Source of the DNA: Lachnospiraceae bacterium KM106-2
GTDB taxonomy: Bacteria > Bacillota > Clostridia > Lachnospirales > Lachnospiraceae
Reading direction: 5' to 3'
Assembly: GCA_009731425.1 (NCBI GenBank)
Contig: AP018794.1
Location: 1,867,960 to 1,931,959, forward strand
Length of the DNA stretch: 64,000 bases
A model generated the notes under the pieces. It did not search any database, was not told the origin of the DNA, and saw nothing but the letters and a program-made list of their open reading frames with translations. Shown here one piece after another: positions 57,957 to 64,000 of this stretch (position 1 is the stretch's first letter; every line of letters begins with the position of its first letter). The translations under genes were made by a program, and so were the position numbers.

Positions 57957-58010
57957 AACTTTACTGAGCTTGTCAAGGTTAATGAACTAATTTGTATTTT
58001 TTATACTTAC

Positions 58011-58025
58011 TGTAACATAGTTACA
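58011..58025 (+). promoter_or_regulatory. Dyad TGTAAC-N3-GTTACA before the rhodanese gene
   Basis: Perfect 6-bp arms around ATA, about 22 bp upstream of a TATAAT box (58047-58052), so it covers the -35 region. No regulator is adjacent except the divergent LacI gene. Confidence 0.4.
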
Positions 58026-58080
58026 TACAAACATCTACTTCTTTAGTATAATGAAAATACTACAAAAAAGGAGCTGACTT

Positions 58081-58479
58081 ATGTTACAAAAAACCAAACT
58101 ACTACTAATCATCGTTTCTCTGACTATTTTAACAGGTTGTGGTTTTAACAACGAATCAAAAGAATCCAATCACGAAACACCTACAACAAGCGAATTACAA
58201 GAAATGATCAATCAGGAATCCGACTTAGTTGTTTTAGATGTACGTACCGAATCAGAGTATCTTTCTGGCCATATTCCAAATGCAATTCTACTTCCTTATG
58301 ACCAAATCTCAGAACAAGCAGAAGCATCCCTTCCCGATAAGGATGCAAAAATAATTGTTTATTGTCACAGCGGTCGTAGAAGTGCGATTGCAACGAAAGA
58401 ATTAACCGCTCTAGGATATACTAATATCTATAATTTTGGTGCAATTAGTAATTGGACATCGGAATTAGCTACAAAATAA
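58081..58479 (+). CDS. Rhodanese-domain lipoprotein
   Basis: 132 residues, ATG after AAAGGAG. Lipoprotein signal with lipobox LTILTGCGFN near residue 20, then a single rhodanese domain: VVLDVRTESEYLSGHIPNAILLP and the active loop VYCHSGRRS with the catalytic cysteine near 98. It acts outside the membrane in thiosulfate or persulfide sulfur transfer. A decayed copy lies at 59690-60035. Confidence 0.9.
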   Translation: MLQKTKLLLIIVSLTILTGCGFNNESKESNHETPTTSELQEMINQESDLVVLDVRTESEYLSGHIPNAILLPYDQISEQAEASLPDKDAKIIVYCHSGRRSAIATKELTALGYTNIYNFGAISNWTSELATK

Positions 58480-58569
58480 AGTTAATAATTCAAGAAAGGG
58501 GCTCCCCTTCCTTTTATATAGAGCGTAATCTCATCTACTTAATTATATGAACACTTTAAGAAAAATAAT

Positions 58570-58602
58570 AGGCCTCCTATGATTTTTTATCATAGAAGGC
58601 CT
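58570..58602. terminator. Bidirectional terminator
   Basis: AGGCCT arms extended by CTATGAT/ATCATAG with one mismatch, U-rich on both sides, between convergent genes. Confidence 0.8.
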
Positions 58603-58676
58603 TATTTTCTCTCTTATTTACTAAAAATCTTTTACATACTCTTTCTTTCCCGAATATTGATTAAGCGCTTTTTATC

Positions 58677-59102
58677 TTACTTTACATATTCATTCATAAG
58701 TTTTGCTATCTCAACAGATAATTCTTCCTTTTGTCTTTGAAAAAGTTCATATTCCTCTTTAGATTCAATATTTCTAGGAAGTGCTTCAAACTTTGCACGT
58801 AATGTAGTCAGCGCTTGTACAATCTTTTGATCAAAAGCTTTCTGTTCATCACTTGTTAATTCATCATACAAATCAACTACTTCATCTTCTAAAAAGTCTT
58901 CCCAGTCAAATTCATACTCAGAATCCTTTGTATCTTGTTCTGCACAAAAGTTCGCATAACAAAAATCTACTAAACACTTTGGTGTAAATAGTTTCATTGT
59001 ATGGTCCACGGCTGCAACACTAGACGCCTCTTTCTTTTTCATTTGTTGAAACATTGCCTGTTTTTCTTGCATTGATTTATTCATTTTATTCTTATAAGCC
59101 AT
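58677..59102 (-). CDS. Hypothetical acidic helical protein
   Basis: 141 residues. Basic N-terminal 30 (MAYKNKMNKSMQEKQAMFQQ) then an acidic middle (EYEFDWEDFLEDEVVDLYDE) and a coiled-coil-like C-terminus. Cytosolic. Family not recognised. The start ATG has AAAGAGG nearby. Nothing in the context suggests a function. Confidence 0.65.
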   Translation of the reverse strand: MAYKNKMNKSMQEKQAMFQQMKKKEASSVAAVDHTMKLFTPKCLVDFCYANFCAEQDTKDSEYEFDWEDFLEDEVVDLYDELTSDEQKAFDQKIVQALTTLRAKFEALPRNIESKEEYELFQRQKEELSVEIAKLMNEYVK

Positions 59103-59228
59103 CTATCTATTACCTCTTTTTTCTTTACTACCGTTAAAATTGTAGCTATTCATGATTAGTGTATACGGATTCAGTGTAATATTCAAGAAGGTTCTTTATT
59201 TTACTACATTAGATTTCGTGATCGTTTC

Positions 59229-59558
59229 TTAGAAATGCTCCCCATTTTCATAATATTTTTCTTTTTCAAACACGGTAAACGCTAGATCCATGCTTTCGAT
59301 CTTTAACTCTTCTCTTATTATATTAGTAATTATTTTGGCTACCATATCTTGCACTGTTTGTCCTCGATCAAACCAACTTACTTCAACAAAAGGATATACT
59401 TCTGCTATCTTACCATTTCTGATTGCAACCGACTTAATACATTCTATTTCAAAATAATCTCTTGGGCATTGTACTACCTCTACTAGTTGATCAATCATCT
59501 TTTCGCTTATCTTACAAAGTTCGTTTTCATTGATTCCTCTTACTTTTATTTGTGGCAT
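59229..59558 (-). CDS. DUF1904 family protein
   Basis: 109 residues from the ATG at 59556-59558 (MPQIKVRGINENEL), chosen because GGAGA lies upstream; a longer start adds 13 unlike residues. Tautomerase-like small alpha/beta fold: N-terminal proline after Met, RDYFEIECI, YPFVEVSWFDRGQTVQDMVA. Function of the family is unknown. Confidence 0.8.
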   Translation of the reverse strand: MPQIKVRGINENELCKISEKMIDQLVEVVQCPRDYFEIECIKSVAIRNGKIAEVYPFVEVSWFDRGQTVQDMVAKIITNIIREELKIESMDLAFTVFEKEKYYENGEHF

Positions 59559-59689
59559 ATTATTTCTCCTGTTATATTTAAAAATACATCCTTTCATGAA
59601 TAAAAGGACTTAATTAGTTGTTAAATTATATGGTTTCTATTTGTTTTTGCTTTTATACTTTGATGGTGATTGGGAGTATTCCAAGTTCA

Positions 59690-60035
59690 CTATTTTAACA
59701 GGTTGTGGTTTTAACAACGAATCAAACAAATCAGATCATGAAACACCTACAACAAGCGAATTACAAGAAATGATCAACCAGGAAACTAACTTAGTCGTTT
59801 TAGATGTTCGTACCGAATCAGAATATCTTTCGGGCCATATTTAAATGCACTCTTACTTCCTTATGACCAAATCTCAGAAACATCCCTTCCTAATAAGGAT
59901 TCAAAAATAATTGTTTATTGTCACATCGGACGTAGAAGCGCTATTGCAGCACAAAGAATTAACTGCTCTAAGATACACAAATTCCTTAGACTGTGGTGCA
60001 ATTACTAATTGTATATCAGAATCAACTATAAAGTA
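59690..60035 (+). pseudogene. Decayed copy of the rhodanese lipoprotein gene
   Basis: About 85-90 percent identical by eye to 58123-58480: ILTGCGFNNESNKSDHETPT, then LDVRTESEYLSGHI and an early stop near 59842. Further indels and a CHSG to CHIG change break the active loop. The signal peptide start is lost. The two copies are about 1.2 kb apart in the same orientation. The rest of 60036-60178 shows no gene. Confidence 0.82.
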
Positions 60036-60178
60036 AAGTTAATAGCTCAAATAAGTGGAGGGTCCCCTTCTTTGAGCTATAATAATCTTAATTAACAATA
60101 CAGAGCTTTTAATAATTGTAAACTCCTGAACTTTGCAAAAGTAAAATTGAGATAACCATAACGAATCCGCTTTATTCT

Positions 60179-60580
60179 CTATTTCATTTTCTCACGAACA
60201 GCATTTACCACATCTATATCTGCTGGAAGCCAGTCTACACTATCTAATTCCGTAAGTAAAAGCCATTTTGCATCTTCATGCTCCAATAGCTCTAACTTGC
60301 CGTCTACTACTTCACACCAGTAACAATCCATCGTCAAATGGAAATTGGGATAATCATATTCTACCGTATGAAGATACTCTCCAACCTGAATCTCTGTGGC
60401 TAATTCTTCTTTAATTTCTCGCTTTAATGCTTCTTGTTTTTCTTCCCCTTCTTCAATCTTTCCACCTGGGAATTCCCAGCCATCTTTAAACTCTCCATAA
60501 CCTCGTTGGGTGGCAAAGATCATGGTTTGTCCATTTACTTTTTTATGAATTACTGCAGCTACTACTTGAATTGTTTTCAT
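60179..60580 (-). CDS. NUDIX hydrolase (MutT-like)
   Basis: 133 residues. NUDIX box GGKIEEGEEKQEALKREIKEEL near 40, with the glycine before the final hydrophobic replaced by Ala-Thr (EELATEI). WEFPGGKIE fits the 8-oxo-dGTP / dCTP pyrophosphohydrolase branch. It begins 20 bp after the PLD-helicase gene, so they are likely co-transcribed; the pairing suggests nucleotide cleaning tied to DNA processing. Confidence 0.9.
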   Translation of the reverse strand: MKTIQVVAAVIHKKVNGQTMIFATQRGYGEFKDGWEFPGGKIEEGEEKQEALKREIKEELATEIQVGEYLHTVEYDYPNFHLTMDCYWCEVVDGKLELLEHEDAKWLLLTELDSVDWLPADIDVVNAVREKMK

Positions 60581-60600
60581 TGGTTTCTCCTTGATTACTT

Positions 60601-63552
60601 TTATTTTATTAAATAGTCATATACATCTTCTTTTACTGGTTGATTTAATCGATAAATGATATTAACGATCGGAAGTACATCTCCCTTATCATTTTTTATT
60701 GTTGTCTCATGACTTTCCTCAATCACCGGATCAACCTTACCAAGATAATAGAAATCTCGTCCTTCTCCATCCGCCTTTTTCACAAATAAATGGATATCTA
60801 GGCCTAATTCCTTATGATTGAAAATTGCCTGAGGTTCCTTGCTATGCCAGCCAACTCGATTTCTTGTCATCCAACTAAATGTACACTGATCCACAAATTG
60901 ATCCTCATATTTAGTGCTATCGCTAATATCATCCTCTTTATTATACGTTACAAATATAATACACGTATTATGCTTAATTTTATAACCATAAACAGTGGAA
61001 GATTCATCACTCTCCCAGTTTAGAATTCGGCATACATCTTTTCTCGAATACTTTTCATAAAGGCATAAATTAGTATCCTCATACCGTTGTTGGAACTGAT
61101 CTTCATAAACACGTAGACCATACTCCACTACATCATTTAGCTGCTTTTTATACTCAAGACTCTTCATTCCTTCAAAATATGCTTTTGTTCTTTTGATTGC
61201 TACTTCCTGAATGTCTTCTCTATTCTGTTGATGTATGGTAAGATTTTGTTTCCCATCTTTCCTTGTCACATCAACAAATTTGCAATCCCCATATTTTATT
61301 TTATCACTACCTGCAATAAATCCACCACTCAAAATACGTAATGCACTATTAACGGATGATTCATCCGCTTCAATTCCATATCGCTTTTTTAATGCGTCCC
61401 TATAATTTAAAATAGACACACTCTCTTGATTCATTAACATCTGTAAAAGAAGTAATTCATGTGGTCGTTTTCCATTTGCTAATTGCATGGACACAAATTC
61501 AACCATAAGCAACTGATGTCCTGTTAAACTAGCCTTATATTCATTATCCATTTTCTTTAAAAATGTATAGTAGGATTTCATTTTCTCGAAAATAATACTT
61601 GCATCCACAGAACCATTTTGATAAAAATCTAATAACGTTGGAATTCTACCTAATTTATATTTTAATTCTAGATACTTCTCTTTTAAAAATCTAATAGAAG
61701 CAAAATTGGTCTGATTAATGGATTCATATATCCTCTTCGTTACAATTTCATCAAAATGGATGGTTGAACTTCCTGGAATTACACGATTTCCTTCTTGAAC
61801 ATATTTTCGAATGGTATCTTTATTGAAGGTACGATCACCAGATAAGGCAATCGGAATCAAAAAGTTCTTCTCATAATTACCGATGAAATCAAGTATTACC
61901 ACATACTCTTTCTCATCTGATTTACGCAACCCACGACCTAATTGTTGTACAAATACAATCGCAGACTCCGTTGGGCGAAGCATAATCACCTGATTCACGC
62001 AAGGGATGTCCACTCCTTCATTAAAAATGTCTACCGTAAATATATAATCGTATCCACCGTTACGATTCTCTTGTTCCAACTTTTCAATCGCTTCTTCTCT
62101 CTGCTGCTGCGAATTGTCTCCTGAAAGAGCAATAGTCTGGTATCCTCTTTTATTAAATGCATTGGACAACTCTTCTGCTTCTTTCTTACTTCTGCAAAAC
62201 ACTAACCCATGTACGCGATCTCCACAATAACTAAAATACTCTGCCTGCGAAATGATATGATTCACTCTCTCATCAGAAACCAAATAAGAGAATTCCGTAG
62301 CATCGTCAATCAATGCTCCATTCACTGTAATTTCAGTAATTCCAAAATAATGAAATGGGCAAAGAAGATTCTCTTCTAACGCATCCTGTAACCGGATTTC
62401 ATATGCAATATTATGATCAAATAACTGATAAATATCATACCCATCCGTTCTCTCTGGACTTGCTGTCATCCCAAGCCATAACTGCGGCTTAAAATATTCC
62501 ATAACTTTTTGATAACCCGTAGCGCCTGCTCGATGAACCTCATCAATCACAATGACATCAAACTCATTCTTCGCAAACTTTTCATACACATCAGCTTTAG
62601 ACATCATCTGAACCGTCGAAAATAAAAAATCCGCATTATAATCCTTCCTATTTCCTGACAATAATCCCATTGTCTTTGTCGAACCAAATACATTTGCATA
62701 GCTCTTCTTTGCTTGCTTTGCGATCTGCTCTCGATGTACTAAAAATAATGCTTTCTTTGGATTGATCGTGCGCAGTGCAAATGCTGATGCATAGGTTTTA
62801 CCGGTTCCCGTTGCAGAGATTAATAAAGCTCTTTCTGCTCCCGATTCTCTTAACTTCTCCAATCTATTAATAAAAGAAACCTGCATTGTGTTCGGTTCTA
62901 ACTGATACTGCTCAAGCGATGCAACCTTTGTCTGTCGCAACATCTGACGATGTTGTTCATAAACTTTCGTATAAGTATCAATCCACTCTTCTAATGGTTT
63001 CGCTTGTTTCCATAAACCGTAAAATTCATTTAAAATTTCTTTTGCATATTCGCCCTGCTTCGTAGATACAATCTTCGTATTCCATTCTTTATTCTTCGTT
63101 AAAGCACTTAACGTCATATTGGAACTTCCAACAATGATCTGATATACTTCCTCGGTCCGGAACAAATATCCTTTTGTATGAAATCCTGCCTTCTCTTCTT
63201 CCACACAGTACATTTTTAGTTCAATGTTAGAAAGCGATGCTAACTTCATTAACGCTTTTGGCTCACTAAAGGTAAGATAATTGGTTGTCATAATCTTACC
63301 TGGTACGCCCCTTCTCTCTAATTCTTTTAATGTCTGAAGTAAAGGCGTAATTCCACTCTCGGTAATAAATGCAACACTCATAAAGAACTCATCACAATTG
63401 CGTAATTCCTGCTCTAAAGTTGTCAACATCTTCTTTCCACTTTTGTAATCATTTGTAATAAACTGCGGCCGGTAAGCTAAATTTGACTCAGTTCTATAAT
63501 CAAGGAAGGCTGTGTTACAGCCATCCTGAATATTTTGGTATGTAGATTTCAT
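60601..63552 (-). CDS. PLD-nuclease / DEAD-like helicase / DUF3427 protein
   Basis: 983 residues. N-terminal PLD-like domain (about 30-190) with one HKD-type motif: HTKGYLF...VGSSNMTLSAL near 125. Then SF2 helicase domain 1 with Walker A SATGTGKTYAS near 246 and DEVHRAGATGYQ, and domain 2 with QQLGRGLRKSDEK near 545, ending in a long DUF3427-like region (about 600-983). ATG after TAAGGAGG. Only one HKD motif, so a dimer would be needed for nuclease activity. Relatives are often in defence or stress islands. Upstream lies another PLD gene, downstream a NUDIX gene. Confidence 0.88.
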   Translation of the reverse strand: MKSTYQNIQDGCNTAFLDYRTESNLAYRPQFITNDYKSGKKMLTTLEQELRNCDEFFMSVAFITESGITPLLQTLKELERRGVPGKIMTTNYLTFSEPKALMKLASLSNIELKMYCVEEEKAGFHTKGYLFRTEEVYQIIVGSSNMTLSALTKNKEWNTKIVSTKQGEYAKEILNEFYGLWKQAKPLEEWIDTYTKVYEQHRQMLRQTKVASLEQYQLEPNTMQVSFINRLEKLRESGAERALLISATGTGKTYASAFALRTINPKKALFLVHREQIAKQAKKSYANVFGSTKTMGLLSGNRKDYNADFLFSTVQMMSKADVYEKFAKNEFDVIVIDEVHRAGATGYQKVMEYFKPQLWLGMTASPERTDGYDIYQLFDHNIAYEIRLQDALEENLLCPFHYFGITEITVNGALIDDATEFSYLVSDERVNHIISQAEYFSYCGDRVHGLVFCRSKKEAEELSNAFNKRGYQTIALSGDNSQQQREEAIEKLEQENRNGGYDYIFTVDIFNEGVDIPCVNQVIMLRPTESAIVFVQQLGRGLRKSDEKEYVVILDFIGNYEKNFLIPIALSGDRTFNKDTIRKYVQEGNRVIPGSSTIHFDEIVTKRIYESINQTNFASIRFLKEKYLELKYKLGRIPTLLDFYQNGSVDASIIFEKMKSYYTFLKKMDNEYKASLTGHQLLMVEFVSMQLANGKRPHELLLLQMLMNQESVSILNYRDALKKRYGIEADESSVNSALRILSGGFIAGSDKIKYGDCKFVDVTRKDGKQNLTIHQQNREDIQEVAIKRTKAYFEGMKSLEYKKQLNDVVEYGLRVYEDQFQQRYEDTNLCLYEKYSRKDVCRILNWESDESSTVYGYKIKHNTCIIFVTYNKEDDISDSTKYEDQFVDQCTFSWMTRNRVGWHSKEPQAIFNHKELGLDIHLFVKKADGEGRDFYYLGKVDPVIEESHETTIKNDKGDVLPIVNIIYRLNQPVKEDVYDYLIK

Positions 63553-63610
63553 TAAGTGCCTCCTTAGGTATATTAAGTATAAGTATAGCAGGTTTTTGGA
63601 GGGACGGGTA

Positions 63611-63639
63611 GTACTGGATTATGGTAGAAAATCCAGTAC
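63611..63639. repeat. 10-bp inverted repeat before the PLD-helicase gene
   Basis: GTACTGGATT and AATCCAGTAC around a 9-nt spacer, about 60 bp before the helicase start. Possible operator or transcript hairpin. Confidence 0.45.
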
Positions 63640-63669
63640 GGAACATAGAATTATTCTTTCTACAGTCTA

Positions 63670-63696
63670 AGCAGCTTGTTTAGCCAACAAGCTGCT
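63670..63696 (-). terminator. Terminator-like hairpin after the PLD gene
   Basis: Perfect 11-bp stem AGCAGCTTGTT, 5-nt loop, just past the stop at 63702. The T-run is on the plus-strand side, so termination in the minus direction is uncertain. Confidence 0.45.
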
Positions 63697-63701
63697 TTTC
63701 T

Positions 63702-64000
63702 CTATTTTTCTTCTGCTTTTTTAAAGTATCTTTCCTTTACAAAGTTTATTGCTTGCTCATCATTTGTAATACAGCTAACCTCATCTCGTGTTACTTTCTC
63801 TGTTCCACTATTTGATAGCCAGTTGAAAGACCCTATGATCATGATCTTATCATCCATAATAAGAATTTTTGAGTGTAATGGTGGAGTATATTTAAGTCTG
63901 TCTTCTAACAATGCATACAGATTATCTAATGCCTTTTTGTCAGCTTCTGCACTATTCCTTAGATTATCAGTTTCAATTATACTAGCTATATCATTTAGTG
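63702..64000 (-). CDS. PLD-like nuclease-family protein, partial (5' end beyond window)
   Basis: The frame is open to the window edge, giving 99 residues of C-terminus. HKD motif HSKILIMDDKIMIIGSFNWL, then a diverged tail. It could be a stand-alone PLD protein or the end of a larger one. It lies about 150 bp upstream of the PLD-helicase gene on the same strand. Confidence 0.75.
   Translation of the reverse strand, partial: LNDIASIIETDNLRNSAEADKKALDNLYALLEDRLKYTPPLHSKILIMDDKIMIIGSFNWLSNSGTEKVTRDEVSCITNDEQAINFVKERYFKKAEEK

Overview
The window looks like a chromosomal segment of a low-GC Gram-positive anaerobe of the Clostridia, most like a plant-polysaccharide-using Lachnospiraceae. The grounds are the A+T-rich sequence, strong GGAGG ribosome sites, rho-independent terminators with long stems, the sufCBDSU gene order, a GH53 galactan locus, a GPH-GH2 sugar operon, and a DUF4491 protein. 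Species cannot be fixed from sequence reading alone. No rRNA, tRNA, CRISPR array, transposase or prophage was seen. Nearly all genes lie on the minus strand.

Layout. 1-2.4 kb: oligopeptide uptake (oppA, partial oppB). 2.7-4.3 kb: PEP carboxykinase. 4.5-9.4 kb: a glycoside operon (GH2 enzyme, GPH symporter, esterase) with a divergent AraC regulator. 10.8-12.1 kb: two broken genes. 12.3-17.3 kb: the Fe-S assembly operon sufCBDSU. 17.5-42.6 kb: the most interesting region. It holds an ECF-type importer (S component, T component, double ATPase) and three separate pairs of type-IV ABC half-transporters. Each pair has its own regulator (AraC, TetR, AraC). The region also holds the decayed remains of a second ECF importer, two methyltransferases, two alpha/beta hydrolases, an enolase, a DUF4397 protein and an internally deleted dGTPase-like gene. 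44-50 kb: a MerR regulator, a stand-alone HsdR-N-like protein, an MBL-fold hydrolase, a GNAT enzyme, a MATE pump and relics. 50.4-57.9 kb: a complete galactan-use operon (two GH53 enzymes, ABC importer, carbohydrate-binding lipoprotein, LacI regulator). 58-64 kb: a rhodanese lipoprotein and its decayed copy, small proteins, and a NUDIX / PLD-helicase / PLD-protein group at the right edge.

The strongest unexplained signal is a 16-bp inverted repeat, GTTAG-N6-CTAAC, always with a 6-bp gap (one copy has ATTAG as its left arm). It occurs six times between 20.4 and 42.6 kb, each time just upstream of a gene or gene relic of the transporter, hydrolase or methyltransferase set. At one site it fills the space between a -35 and a -10 box. 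This looks like a local regulon under one repressor. By analogy with the gene content of yersiniabactin/equibactin-type uptake loci, I infer a metallophore (probably iron) uptake and processing system, with ECF plus exporter-fold importers and AraC sensors. The ligand and the repressor are not proven by the sequence.

A second theme is duplication followed by decay. Working genes lie within the same window as broken copies: the ECF importer, the GNAT gene, the rhodanese gene and a probable surface-protein gene.
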